Assembly: GCF_013410115.1 (NCBI RefSeq) | Contig: NZ_JACCCV010000002.1 | Span: 1,612,001 to 1,676,000, forward strand | Length of the DNA stretch: 64,000 nucleotides | Direction of reading: 5' to 3' | From: Tunturiibacter gelidiferens | GTDB lineage: Bacteria; Acidobacteriota; Terriglobia; Terriglobales; Acidobacteriaceae | Part shown: one piece after another, positions 52,029 through 60,683 of the stretch | How positions within the stretch are numbered: the stretch's first letter is position 1 | Layout of the letters: the number at the start of each line of letters is the position of its first letter | Translations under genes and position numbers: made by a program | The notes under the pieces: model-generated | Database searches by the model: none | What the model was told of the DNA's origin: nothing | What the model saw: only the letters and a program-made list of their open reading frames with translations

Positions 52029-52185
52029 CGCAGGTCTTGCCGTACATCTCGTTTACTATCTGTAACCCTGCAGGCGAGCGATACGGCGCGGTCCAGTCGC
52101 CGTATGGGAAATCGTCCTGCGGACCGCTGGTCGTCTGGATGACGCCATCGAGCGAGATATGCTCGATGATTTTGAGTTTGCGCAT
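52029..52185 (-). pseudogene. N-terminal fragment of a RibD/dihydrofolate-reductase-like protein
   Basis: The minus-strand frame MRKLKIIEHISLDGVIQ, DDFPYGDWTAPYRSPAG and VNEMYGKTCDVL matches the N-terminus of the RibD C-terminal/DHFR-like family. After about 52 residues the frame enters the palindromic repeat and stops. The rest of the gene is absent, so the repeat marks the deletion or insertion point. Confidence 0.8.
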
Positions 52186-52530
52186 ATTGATCTCCTATAA
52201 ATGCTCGGTTTGCGCCTTCGTGAGGGACTACCTAGGACCGAATGAACGAAGAGCAAAAGCCGGCGGACAACAGTTCGACGAGGCTTTCACCGCCAAACGC
52301 GGCAAGTGACAGACTGTGCGAACTGGATCCAGCGAACAACGAGACAGCAGCTTCGACCAGTAATTAAGTATCGTATTGCCTTGCAACCAACATACTCGCC
52401 GTCTGATTTCTGGACTGATGTACATCCTCAGCGGCTGTGCATCGATGGACATATTCGAAGTCTACTGGCGGCGGTCCGCTGATTTCTCTCCATAAACTCG
52501 CTTATCAGTAGTGATGTCATCGTACTTCCC
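52186..52530. other. Intergenic region; short unassigned ORF
   Basis: A 42-codon frame (52240-52368, starting NEEQKPADNSS) has hydrophilic composition but no clear ribosome-binding site. Nothing else is visible. Confidence 0.35.
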
Positions 52531-52596
52531 GCAAAACGGGGTTATCGGTATCTTCGATGGTTGAACTTGCCGAAATCCGGACATTTCAGGAACTTC
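52531..52596 (+). repeat. Dispersed palindromic repeat, copy 7
   Basis: GCAAAACGGGGTTATCGG, then a variant centre and TTGAACTTGCCGAAATCC, ending ACATTTCAGGAACTTC. Confidence 0.8.
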
Positions 52597-52769
52597 GGAT
52601 CTTCCGAATTTCCCGTCATTCGGGAGCAACGCGGAATTGTGTGTTTGTGCAGAGCTCGATGAGCGCATTGGCGATTTAGCGACAGCTAAGAGTAGGCGGA
52701 GGCTTGAAGTCTGGTGCTCACTGGAGTTCAGATGTGCCTTTGGAGCTTCTGTACTTCGCGATGGCATAG

Positions 52770-52981
52770 CAGATTCTGCCGCGGTCCACTACAGCCTGGC
52801 CCAGGCGCTTGTACGCACGGATAGAAAGCAGGAAGCTGCGCGAGAATTTCAGTGGGCAAACCGCCTCGACCCAACTATAAGCCGCCGAAAAACTAGACCA
52901 GATTCAGAATTGCCATGCCCACTCTTTTGGCAGGCTGTCTTCCTGAATTCGTATCGCCGAGTCCGTCAGTCACTTGAGTGA
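52770..52981 (+). pseudogene. TPR-protein C-terminal fragment
   Basis: The frame reads ADSAAVHYSLAQALVRTDRK then QEAAREFQWANRLD, one tetratricopeptide unit with the usual Y/L/A/A spacing. It is preceded by out-of-frame sequence. No complete TPR gene is present, so it is a leftover. Confidence 0.55.
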
Positions 52982-53123
52982 ACACAGGGCGAGATTTGTG
53001 GATGAACGGCAATCCGGGACGGATTCATCTGTGTCAAGCTAAGACTAGTCTCCTCAAGTCGGCTTGAATTTACTGTTTTCGTTGACATTTCTATTGTTCG
53101 GATCTCATTTGGCGCTAACAAGC

Positions 53124-54685
53124 GTGGGTGTTGAAAAAGTCGGTACGAATCAGCTGATTTTCATGAGATTCGTATGGCAATGGGAGATGGTCAGCGGCAT
53201 AGTTTGACCATGCTGTTTGCATCATCATTGTCGGAGGACTAACGCTCATGATGGTCAGCACACCCGCTCTGAATCGCTGTTCTACTACTTCCGACTGGAT
53301 GATCAGGTACCAGAGAATCATCTGTTGCGGTTGGTTGATAAGCATATCGACTTCGGCTTCGTGCGTGATCGTCTAGAGGACAGCTATAGCGAAACTGGTC
53401 GTCCGTCGATCGACCCGGAGTTGCTGTTGCGAATTCTGTTGATTGGTTATCTGTACGGGATTAGCTGCGAACGCAAGCTCGTTGAGGAACTGCGCATGCA
53501 TCTTGCCTGGCGCTGGTTCACAGGTCTCGGTTTCGACCAGGAAGTCCCGCATCACTCCACATTTTCGAAGAACCGCCATGGGCGATTCCAGGAATCGAAG
53601 GTGTTCGAGCAGTTGTTCGAGGAGGTTGTTGCCCGATGCCTCACAGTTGGACTGGTGCGTGGAGACAAACTATCGGTCGATGGACTTTCGTCGAGGCAAA
53701 CGCTTCGAAGGAGAGCCGCATCCCGCGAGAGCAGTTGGCCGAAGCCGCGCAGATCAACCGAACGGTGCGTGAGTACCTGGCTGAGCTTGAAATGCAAAAT
53801 CCAGTCGAGGAGCCGACACATAGCCAGGACAAGGTGTTTACCACCGATCCGGACTCCACGTATGCAACAAAAGGCGGCACGCTGGCGCGTATGGGTTATT
53901 ACAACAACTATCTGGTTGATAACCACAGCTGTATCGTTGTGGGCGTGCAAGCGAGAGGTGCTCGACTGAGTGAGGAATCTCGAGCCGCAGAGGATATGAT
54001 CGCTCGCTTCTCTCAATGGCAAGGCAGGAAACCGCAGTCCACCGCTGCCGATGCGAGTTATGGCAATGGTGAGTTTTTGCAGTGGTTGATGGATCGGGAG
54101 ATCACTCCTTACATGCCCACCAGGGATGCTGTCGGGCGAACGAGAAGTCCCTTCCACGGTCCGGAGTGCTTTACTTACTTACCGGAGAGCAACAGCTACA
54201 TCTGTCCGGCGGGTCAGCAACTGAACTATGGCGGGCGCAATGAGGGGAACCGCACGTTCGGCTATATCGGAACGCGCAAAGTGCGGCCCGTGCCAACAGA
54301 GATCCCAGTGCACGACTGGACCGTTCCGGTATCTTGCCATCCATATGAATGAAGCAGCTCGACAGCGAGCACGAGATCTCCGGACGACACCGGAGTTCGA
54401 ACACGCGCAACGGCAACGGAAGAAGGTCGAAGCGCTGTTCGCAGAACTAAAGAGTCACATCGGTCTTCGTCGTTTACGCCTGCGCAGGTTGAAGTTCGTC
54501 CGAGAGCAGTTCTTCCTGGCGGCCACCGCCCAGAACATCAAACGATTGGTCCGGTTCCTCTCCCGGACAACGACACCACTGATACCTGCCACTGCATAGG
54601 TGCCAAGAAGGGGCTACCGACTAAGTCAACTGCGGGGTTCGAAACCCCAAACGCCCAAAACCGCACCGACTTTTTCAACACCCAC
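53124..54685 (+). mobile_element. Complete IS1182-like insertion sequence (1562 bp)
   Basis: Perfect 21-bp terminal inverted repeats lie at 53124-53144 (starting GTGGGTGTTGAAAAAG) and 54665-54685 (ending TTTTTCAACACCCAC). Both ends are flanked by AAGC (53120-53123 and 54686-54689), a candidate 4-bp target duplication. The element contains one transposase gene and an inner GGGGTT/AACCCC hairpin near the right end (54634-54648). Intact ends imply recent insertion or possible mobilisation in trans. Confidence 0.88.
53217..54599 (+). pseudogene. IS1182-family transposase, frameshifted
   Basis: Frame one has the N-terminal DUF772-type domain (LFYYFRLDDQVPENHLLRLV, GRPSIDPELLLRILLIGYLY, VPHHSTFSKNRHGRF) up to KLSVDG near 53684. 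After a one-base loss the second frame carries TFVEANASKESRIP, DSTYATKGGTLARMGYYNNY and AADASYGNGEF (catalytic Asp segments). A further shift near 54285 leads to the Cys-rich CGPCQQRSQC and the final KKVEALFAELKSHIGLRRLR with Glu. The native product would be about 450 residues. Two shifts make it inactive as read. Confidence 0.85.
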
Positions 54686-54917
54686 AAGCCTTAGCACTCA
54701 TCGAAGCGCGGCGTTTCAGGATTCCCGACGGATTGTCGGCAATACGGACATTTCGGGGTTACTTCCGGATGCCGGTTGTTGCTCGCTACAGAGTTCGCGA
54801 TTTCTCGTCGCAATTTTCATCTTTGACGGAGAACGATCGCAGGGCGTGCGGCATCGTCTCACTCTCGTTCGTGCAGAGCCTCCGCGATTGCAGGGCAGTT
54901 TGACAAGGTCTCTAGGG
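54686..54917. other. Short intergenic region with a repeat-like fragment
   Basis: CGGATTGTCGGCAATACGGA (54729-54748) recurs at 55754-55773. The following ACATTTCGGGGTTACTTCC resembles the right arm of the palindromic repeat. No gene was found. Confidence 0.4.
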
Positions 54918-55430
54918 TCAGTAGACGCGCCTTCCGGTGATGGTGTATTTTGCGTCGGGAGGATCCTCTGAGACGATCACCTTCTCCTCCGCAGGTTTCA
55001 TCGCTTCCGTAGCTTTCATCGCCTCCGCAGGCCTCTTCGCCTCTGCAGATCTCATCGCCTCTGCACGTTTCACCGGCTCTGCTGGTTTCATCGGCTCCGC
55101 AGGTTTCATCGCCTCTGCAGGCTCCAGCGGGTCCGCAGGTTTCAATGCCTCTGCAGGCTCCAGCGGGTCCGCAGGTTTCAATGCCTCTGCAGGCTTCTTC
55201 TCCTCTGCGGGCTTCTCTGGGATCATCGCCCACGCGAAGCCGTGCGCCAGCCACAAAAAGAAGCTGGCGAAGAGGCACACCAAAACAAGGCCAGCGAAGA
55301 GAAATACTACCTGGCCTTTCGTGTTGGCGGCGGCATACAACCCGATTGAGAAGAAGGCGACGGTTGCGAATGAGAAGCCGCCCGCGAAGCGCCCAAGTCG
55401 ACGCGATAAAACACTCATGCGATTACTCAT
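54918..55430 (-). CDS. Membrane protein with long Pro-Ala-Glu-Lys repeat tail
   Basis: A 170-residue protein with two N-terminal TM helices (residues about 15-35, GGFSFATVAFFSIGLYAAAN, and 40-65, VVFLFAGLVLVCLFASFFLW). A soluble tail follows, made of degenerate five-residue units of the type PAEAL-KPADP-LEPAE (about residues 72-152), ending in a short conserved-looking EDPPDAKYTITGRRVY. The Pro/Glu/Lys repeats form a stiff, charged linker like TonB or spanning proteins use to cross the periplasm. No TonB C-terminal domain is present. Function is unknown. The repeat DNA (54975-55217) is tandem and prone to length change. Confidence 0.75.
   Translation of the reverse strand: MSNRMSVLSRRLGRFAGGFSFATVAFFSIGLYAAANTKGQVVFLFAGLVLVCLFASFFLWLAHGFAWAMIPEKPAEEKKPAEALKPADPLEPAEALKPADPLEPAEAMKPAEPMKPAEPVKRAEAMRSAEAKRPAEAMKATEAMKPAEEKVIVSEDPPDAKYTITGRRVY
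54975..55217 (-). repeat. In-frame tandem 15-bp-type repeats
   Basis: About 16 units of 15 bp encode five-residue PAEAx/KPAxx blocks. Two 30-bp blocks near 55110-55175 are almost identical, indicating recent duplication. Confidence 0.75.
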
Positions 55431-56110
55431 TTAGGTCCTCCGTCGCTTGCGAAATAGACCCTGGAGAGCTTATTGAACAGAGCCGCTTACCTGCCCAGAT
55501 AGGTTGCACCCTCCGTCTAGGGCTTCAAGTCTATCCCGATTCTTCGAGGAGGGTTAGTGTGCGAATTACCAGTTCGTAGACTTATGAAGAGGCGGAGGTT
55601 CGGGATTCGCGGCAGCGGGCTCAAGGCTTCGATTCGGAACGCTGCACAAGTTGTAGGCGGTGTCGGTACGGACCGTGCGGCCCACGTCTCGGATGAGATG
55701 TGAGCCCTGTTTCCTGAGCCAACAGGTCAAAGCAGCTCATTAACGGGTTCTGAGCGGATTGTCGGCAATACGGAAGTAATCATTTTCCTCTTGTAGTGCA
55801 CGAAAAAAACGGGGTTTTCACCAAGTTCGACGCACCGAACCTTCTGGCCAGGTGAACTTGCTCAAAACGTGACTTTTCGGGAGATTCGTAAATCCTGTTA
55901 CCGTAAATAGTAGAAAATTCATTGGAATGAAAAAGCTCTCCTGGGTGAGCAGCGGATCTCTCCCGCCTGCTTCATACTCTGGAGTGTCACCACCGTGATG
56001 GAACTTGCCGTCATGGCGCATTTCAGCAGAAACGTAAACCAATGATGCTGGTTCCGCTGAGCGCCCTCGGTGAAACATAGGTCATCGCTAAGTCGTCTAA
56101 CTTAGACACG
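55431..56110. other. Intergenic region with palindromic repeat copy 8
   Basis: No credible gene was found. It contains the 20-bp sequence CGGATTGTCGGCAATACGGA (55754-55773), also found at 54729, and the repeat at 55802-55887. Confidence 0.45.
55802..55887 (+). repeat. Palindromic repeat, copy 8 (subfamily 2)
   Basis: GTTTTCACCAAGTTCGACGC, CACCGAACCTTCTGGCC and AGGTGAACTTGCTCAAAACG match copy 6. It then adds TGACTTTTCGGGAGATTC, the right end of the main family, linking the two subfamilies. Confidence 0.82.
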
Positions 56111-57115
56111 ATGCAGTTAAAGCTCCGCAAAATCGTTGCTTTCGTTGGAGTTTGGAGTTGCGCTGCGTTTGCACAGACGACGCTGCATACGACGACGACG
56201 CTCGTGTTTGTGCCGACGCTTGTGCAGACTCCAGACAAAGATCTGGTGTTCTCACTTCGAGCGGAGGATTTTGTGCTAACGGACAATGGGGTTCAGCAAA
56301 GGGTGACGCTAGAGGAGCAGGCGAAGCGGCCGCTGTCGCTAGTAGTGCTGATGCAGACGGGTGGTGATGCGCGTGGGCAGTTCCCAAGTTATGCACATCT
56401 CGACACAATGATTGCTGAGCTGCTGGGCGAGGCTCCGAACGAGGTGTCGATTGTGAACTTCGACAGCCAGCCGGAGGCGGCCTCTCCTTTTACAACGAAC
56501 GTCGCGGAATGGGGCGATGCGATTGATCATCCTGAGGCGGGGGATCGAGGAGCCGCTACCTTCGACAGCCTGGAGTACGGACTTGATCTGCTTCGGAAGC
56601 GTCCCGCGGGTAATCGTCATGCGATTTTGTTGTTGAGCCAGGAGCATGATGTGGGGAGCAAGATGCCGCTGAAGGAGGTTCTGCGGGAACTGGGTGAGAC
56701 GAATACTGCGATTTACAGCGTAACGTTTTCGGCGGAGAAGACGGCGGCGCGGCAGGCCTTCAAGGATCCGGGGTCTTTGAATAAGCCGCTGCATGTCGGC
56801 GAAGGAGACTACCAGGCTTACTTCAACCTAAGCGAGCCTCTGCGTTTGATCCTCGGTGCGATGAGCAAGAACACATCGGCTGAGGTTGCGACGTTATCCG
56901 GGGGCGAGTGGAGCAGCTTCGATAATGCGCAAGAGCTGGCGCAGGATCTCGGTGGTTTGACGAGTCATCTTCACAATAGCTATGTCTTGAGTTTTACGCC
57001 GACCTCTTCGGAGCCGGGGTTGCATACGATCAAGGTACGGTTGGCTCATCATCCGGAGTTGCTGGTGTCGGCGCGGAGCAACTATTGGGCCTCTGAGCCG
57101 TCGATTCAGAAATGA
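56111..57115 (+). CDS. Secreted VWFA-related acidobacterial protein
   Basis: A 334-residue protein. A signal peptide (KIVAFVGVWSCAAFAQT) is followed by a beta-rich start (LVFVPTLVQTPDKDLVFSL ... DFVLTDNGVQQRVTLEEQ), characteristic of the VWFA-related domain family in Acidobacteria. The Rossmann-like von Willebrand A fold follows (LSLVVLMQTGGDARGQFPSY, EVSIVNFDS, HAILLLSQEHDVGSK, TAIYSVTF). The MIDAS motif DXSXS is replaced by QTGGDARG, so canonical metal binding is doubtful. It is exported, probably interacts with other proteins, and has no clear operon partner. Confidence 0.88.
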   Translation: MQLKLRKIVAFVGVWSCAAFAQTTLHTTTTLVFVPTLVQTPDKDLVFSLRAEDFVLTDNGVQQRVTLEEQAKRPLSLVVLMQTGGDARGQFPSYAHLDTMIAELLGEAPNEVSIVNFDSQPEAASPFTTNVAEWGDAIDHPEAGDRGAATFDSLEYGLDLLRKRPAGNRHAILLLSQEHDVGSKMPLKEVLRELGETNTAIYSVTFSAEKTAARQAFKDPGSLNKPLHVGEGDYQAYFNLSEPLRLILGAMSKNTSAEVATLSGGEWSSFDNAQELAQDLGGLTSHLHNSYVLSFTPTSSEPGLHTIKVRLAHHPELLVSARSNYWASEPSIQK

Positions 57116-57660
57116 CAAAGCGTTGACAAATAAGTCTATAAGCGGAGTGCAGGTGAGGTATCGGTATGGCCTGCTGATAGTCTCGACTGCTTCCCTTCGC
57201 TCATAAACACCATCCTTCAATAGAAAGGTTCTAGTAGATGGTGTTGCGTCGACCTATCGAATGCACCTGACTTTCCGGAAACTTCACCCAAGGATAGTGG
57301 GATACGCGGCGGCAGGCATCTTGTTTACTTGGTCTAAAGATGAGGTCTTCATGTCCACGGGCGGATCAATAAGCGCCTTCACTGGTTGCAGGCCAGTGTA
57401 CTTCTCTACTATTATTGCGCGCAGGTCATGGGTAAGGGGCGGTCTGGTCCACACGATCGCGATTGACCAAATCCGATAGACGGGCGACTTCACGGCCCAC
57501 CATCAAGCAGGTTTGCCGCGCGACAGCATCGCAGGCTGGCACGGCCCTCGCGAAAGTGCCGTTCGTCCGTCAACTTCACTCTCCATTGACGGACTCGAAA
57601 CACAATCAACTGTCTTGGGGGCGGGGCCCTCAACAAACGATCTACAACCGGAGGGTTGCT
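57116..57660. other. Intergenic region upstream of a small helical protein
   Basis: No recognisable gene was found. ORFs on both strands have random-looking composition. A promoter for the gene at 57661 is expected here but no clear motif stands out. Confidence 0.4.
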
Positions 57661-57969
57661 ATGAACCTTACACAAGAACAACGTGATCAAGTCGTTGCTG
57701 AAGCAGGGAAATTTGCCACCAACCTTCACCTCAGTGGCGATCAAAAAGAAAAGCTGCAAAACGCCTTTACAGATGCTCGCTCCAAGGTGGGCGACTATCT
57801 CAAAGACCATCCAAACATCACAAAGGCCGACATCGCCAAACAGGTCGCCGGCCATCGGGACCAGATTCGCCAGCGTGTGGTGAACTTCCTGACCCCGGAC
57901 CAAATGAAGATGTGGGACGCTGAGATTGCCAAGGCCAAGGAGTTCCTTGGTCAGAATTTGGCATCCTAA
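57661..57969 (+). CDS. Small helical protein of unknown function
   Basis: A 102-residue, Cys-free, all-alpha protein. CGGAGGG six bases before ATG 57661 defines the start, and the longer ORF from 57463 has no support. Repeated amphipathic helices (TQEQRDQVVAEAGKFATNLH, DQKEKLQNAFTDARSKVGDY, PNITKADIAKQVAGHRDQIR, LTPDQMKMWDAEIAKAKEFL) are reminiscent of Spy/CpxP-type LTXXQ chaperones (LTPDQ), but there is no signal peptide. A GC-rich hairpin follows the stop. Role unknown; it may be a stress-related cytoplasmic protein. Confidence 0.82.
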   Translation: MNLTQEQRDQVVAEAGKFATNLHLSGDQKEKLQNAFTDARSKVGDYLKDHPNITKADIAKQVAGHRDQIRQRVVNFLTPDQMKMWDAEIAKAKEFLGQNLAS

Positions 57970-57987
57970 ACGCATCTTGGATCTCCT

Positions 57988-58018
57988 CGGCGGCGACGAC
58001 AGACATTGGTCGCCGCCG
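57988..58018 (+). terminator. Hairpin after the small helical protein gene
   Basis: CGGCGGCGAC (57988-57997) and GTCGCCGCCG (58009-58018) form a perfect 10-bp stem with an 11-base loop, 19 bp after the stop. The T-tract is weak (GGGTTTACC), so it is probably a pausing or intrinsic-like terminator. Confidence 0.6.
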
Positions 58019-58245
58019 GGTTTACCAACCTGGGCGGCGGGTGGCCATTCTAGCCACAACAAAACTTGGATGGCGTGAGACCCCTACATGGAATTCAACC
58101 CATACATGGATGCCCATTCAAGTAGTCTCACCAAAGAATGCAAGCGTGAGAGGATGACATCGCTCCTTCCGAGTTCATCGTGCAGGATTCTACGTCCCGA
58201 CTCGGCGAGTAGGTGGCTTCCGCGCTCGTGGATTCTGTAGTCCCT

Positions 58246-58306
58246 GAAAACGGAGTTTTGAGCAACATCAACCTTGAAGACGCCGCAAAGAGGACTTTGC
58301 AGCAAC
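58246..58306 (+). repeat. Dispersed palindromic repeat, copy 9
   Basis: GAAAACGGAGTTTTGAGC, AACATCAACCTTGAAGACG and CCGCAAAGAGGACTTTGC. It is 9 bp beyond the stop of the leftward gene at 58315. Confidence 0.75.
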
Positions 58307-58314
58307 ATGGCGAA

Positions 58315-59076
58315 CTAATCTGAGTGTCCGAATTCCAGATATGGTTTAGAAACAGACTCAATCACGTCTTCAGGACTTTCTCCGAATGAGTTCGGCGTTC
58401 CGGCTGCGGCTTTAAATCGAACGTCCACTTTGATGTACTGGCAGTCGAGAAATACATAAGTTCTCTGCAAGCGGGTCGATAGGCCACCTTCGGTGGTAAG
58501 GACACGATCAAGATCTTTTCTCGTCATCCCTGGATGAATACTGTTGAGTCTGTCTAGAACCTTTGCAATCCAATCGGTCCGTTCCTGTTTGTACGTAGGA
58601 CCCTCCGGGACGGATTCGTCCCGCAGTTGCGATTGGCTCTTCGCCCACTGAGGCAGTCCACTCGGCTCTGAGATGCCAGAGATCCTTTCGACCTGTTTTC
58701 CCGATGCCGTGTCATACAGGACGAAGTTGCCGCTGGGTCCCTGTGCCCCGAAATGAACGGCAAGCTGTTTGCCGTTTCTCCAAAAATGCCACTCCTGGAT
58801 CGACTCTCCCGTCTCAATGGTTTGCGGCTGCTCGCCTTTCCGATAGATCTGTATCTGGCGTGGTTCAGAGAAGTGCTCGGGTCGGCGATCCCATACCAAG
58901 CAGACGAGGGTTGTATTGTCAGCGTTACCTCTAATCTCGGAACAGTGTCTCTCCTTCACGCCCGGAAGAATCGAAGTCTGGGCACCGCCTAAGGAGCAGG
59001 CAAGCACCATGAAAAGGATCGGCCCCCATAGGAGGGAAGCCAGAAAAAGAAAGCGAATGGTTCTCGATGCCGGCAT
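58315..59076 (-). CDS. Secreted or membrane-anchored hypothetical protein
   Basis: About 253 residues from ATG 59076. The N-terminus is hydrophobic (RFLFLASLLWGPILFMVLAC), either a signal peptide or lipoprotein-like signal with Cys. The middle region has beta-propeller-like strands (NTTLVCLVWDRRPEHF, WHFWRNGKQLAVHFGAQGP, FVLYDTASGKQVERI). The C-terminal part (IHPGMTRKDLDRVLTTEGGL ... TYVFLDCQYIKVDVRF) is a SmpA/OmlA-like fold in which GMT-xx-L precedes a hairpin and a strand pair. Function unknown. The palindromic repeats flank it on both sides. Confidence 0.7.
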   Translation of the reverse strand: MPASRTIRFLFLASLLWGPILFMVLACSLGGAQTSILPGVKERHCSEIRGNADNTTLVCLVWDRRPEHFSEPRQIQIYRKGEQPQTIETGESIQEWHFWRNGKQLAVHFGAQGPSGNFVLYDTASGKQVERISGISEPSGLPQWAKSQSQLRDESVPEGPTYKQERTDWIAKVLDRLNSIHPGMTRKDLDRVLTTEGGLSTRLQRTYVFLDCQYIKVDVRFKAAAGTPNSFGESPEDVIESVSKPYLEFGHSD

Positions 59077-59179
59077 CAGTTCCACGGGATCACCCTTTGT
59101 ACAACGTTGTGCGTCAGTAGGATATGCCCTCAAGGATAGGAACGAATTTCACAGTGGTAATAAGCTAACCGCGTTCCCG

Positions 59180-59234
59180 GAAACGGCATTATGAGAAACT
59201 TCGACCTTGAACTTGCCGCAGAGGTGACTTCCCA
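59180..59234 (+). repeat. Dispersed palindromic repeat, copy 10
   Basis: GAAACGGCATTATGAG, AAACTTCGACC and TTGAACTTGCCGCAGAGG then TGACTTCCCAG. Nearly identical in its centre to copy 5 (6740-6799). Confidence 0.82.
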
Positions 59235-59305
59235 GTACTAACATCGGTGAAGACTCCTTGCGCTTGCCTGCGCCGTACAATAGGCACTGACGCGGAGAGG
59301 CTCTC

Positions 59306-60313
59306 ATGCGTGCTTTGAAGTGGATCCCGGCGGCAGCATCCCTCTTACTAATAGGAGCTAGCTCTGGACAGGATATAGCGCGAACTGATGCGCGAAGCGA
59401 TGGGTTCAATGGGCCGCTGAAATCGGTTCTTTCAACAACCGTCCGTCATAACATTGGGTGGCGCCAGCCAGACGGGATGGCCCTTATCTGGCCGATCGGC
59501 TGTCAGGAATGCTACTACGACCCCGATGGTGCAAGAGTCAGATCGGGCCAACGATCTGCCGACGGGTTCCAGGGCAACAACATTCTCCTCAGTCGTGACG
59601 CGCAAGGCCACGTCTTCGACCGCCGCATACTCGACGCCTCAAGCGGTGCCCTCAAGGTACACGACGTCCTTGGCCCGTTCGGCCTGACGGAACAGACCTA
59701 CTACGAGCGGGGCAAGGTCACTTCCTCGCGAACAATTCGCTACGATCCGTTTGGGTACATCAGCGAAACGGCTTCATTCGCAGGCAGTGGTCAACAAACT
59801 GAACATTCTCACAGTACCTACACCGAGGAAGGGGTTCTTACCGAGGATTCCGCTTGGGGCAGGAACGGTCAGCTGAAGTGGCAACAACTCATCGACCCGG
59901 AGAAGCACACAGAAAGCTTCAACACTTTCGATGATGCTGGCATGCTGAAGCTCGCCTGGACGCGGACAGACGACAAGATGGCCTCTTTCTGGGAACGCTC
60001 AGACGAGGGTAACCAATATGGAGATTGCCTGGGAGACGACGAGGACAAGAACGGAACGAGAGAAACCCATTGCTTCGCCAACGGAAATCGCGAGCGGGCG
60101 GTGATTCGTGAGCAGTTCGTGGAACCCAAATCACACGACCTCAAGAGCGCCGAGTGGCGCGACGGCGACGGCAAGCTCCTCTACGCCGCCTACTACGATT
60201 ACGAGGTAGACAGCCGTCGCAACTGGACTCGCCGCAGCATATGGGTCATATCCCCTGAGCTTCCCGAACGCAAGCTCTACGAGGAAGACACCCGCATCCT
60301 CGTCTACTGGTAA
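59306..60313 (+). CDS. Secreted YD-repeat-like hypothetical protein
   Basis: A 335-residue protein with a signal peptide (KWIPAAASLLLIGASSGQ). The mature part is built of short beta-hairpins similar to YD/RHS repeats: YYDPDGARVRSGQ, LLSRDAQGHVFDRRILD, TIRYDPFGYISETASF, STYTEEGVLTEDSAWGRNG and FNTFDDAGMLKLAWTR. There is no RHS core motif, toxin tip or DPXG cleavage site, so it is a small stand-alone version. The single-copy gene has no operon partner. Role unknown, possibly cell-surface. Confidence 0.75.
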   Translation: MRALKWIPAAASLLLIGASSGQDIARTDARSDGFNGPLKSVLSTTVRHNIGWRQPDGMALIWPIGCQECYYDPDGARVRSGQRSADGFQGNNILLSRDAQGHVFDRRILDASSGALKVHDVLGPFGLTEQTYYERGKVTSSRTIRYDPFGYISETASFAGSGQQTEHSHSTYTEEGVLTEDSAWGRNGQLKWQQLIDPEKHTESFNTFDDAGMLKLAWTRTDDKMASFWERSDEGNQYGDCLGDDEDKNGTRETHCFANGNRERAVIREQFVEPKSHDLKSAEWRDGDGKLLYAAYYDYEVDSRRNWTRRSIWVISPELPERKLYEEDTRILVYW

Positions 60314-60485
60314 ACGTCGCTCCTTCCAAACCCAAGCTATGGCCACCAATGCTGTGAAGAGAGTGGCACATCAGTCGGACACTAGGATCTGATACGCCCT
60401 GTCGGTAATGAGAAACGCGCTTGCGTTTACTAACCAACCGAACGCCAGGGGCCGAGTCCCAATTTAGGCGCGAGCCGAAGTTCCC

Positions 60486-60660
60486 GAAAAACGGGTTGTC
60501 GGCAACTTCGACCCCAATCCCCATCTGGGAACTTGGGGTTTTCTGTGTTCTATTCTGATCGAGGCTCAAACGAAACAGGGAATTAAATCATAGGGATCAG
60601 GGAATTGAATTTTGACTATCTGGGTTAAATCCAGTCTCCAGGTGGCGTTGTTCCCTCGGT
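60486..60660 (+). repeat. Partial palindromic repeat (copy 11) next to repeat family 2, copy C
   Basis: GAAAAACGGGTTGTCGGC and AACTTCGACCCC (60486-60515) form the left half of the palindromic repeat. 60572-60625 carries AAACAGGGAATTAAATC and CAGGGAATTGAATTTTG, matching the end of family 2 at 40970 and 9518. Confidence 0.55.
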
Positions 60661-60683
60661 GCAAAGCGATTCACATTATGTCT

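Noticed and set aside
50440..52065. 541-codon plus-strand ORF covering the ABC permease region
   Set aside because: Only its first about 85 residues are the true permease frame. After the C-run it is Pro/Arg/Ser-rich shadow sequence.
54634..54648. GGGGTTCGAAACCCC resembling a tRNA T-arm
   Set aside because: No anticodon stem or acceptor arm surrounds it. It is a short hairpin inside the right end of the IS element.
54975..55217. Regular short repeats as a possible CRISPR array
   Set aside because: The unit is 15 bp, in frame, with no unique spacers and no cas genes. It encodes a protein repeat.
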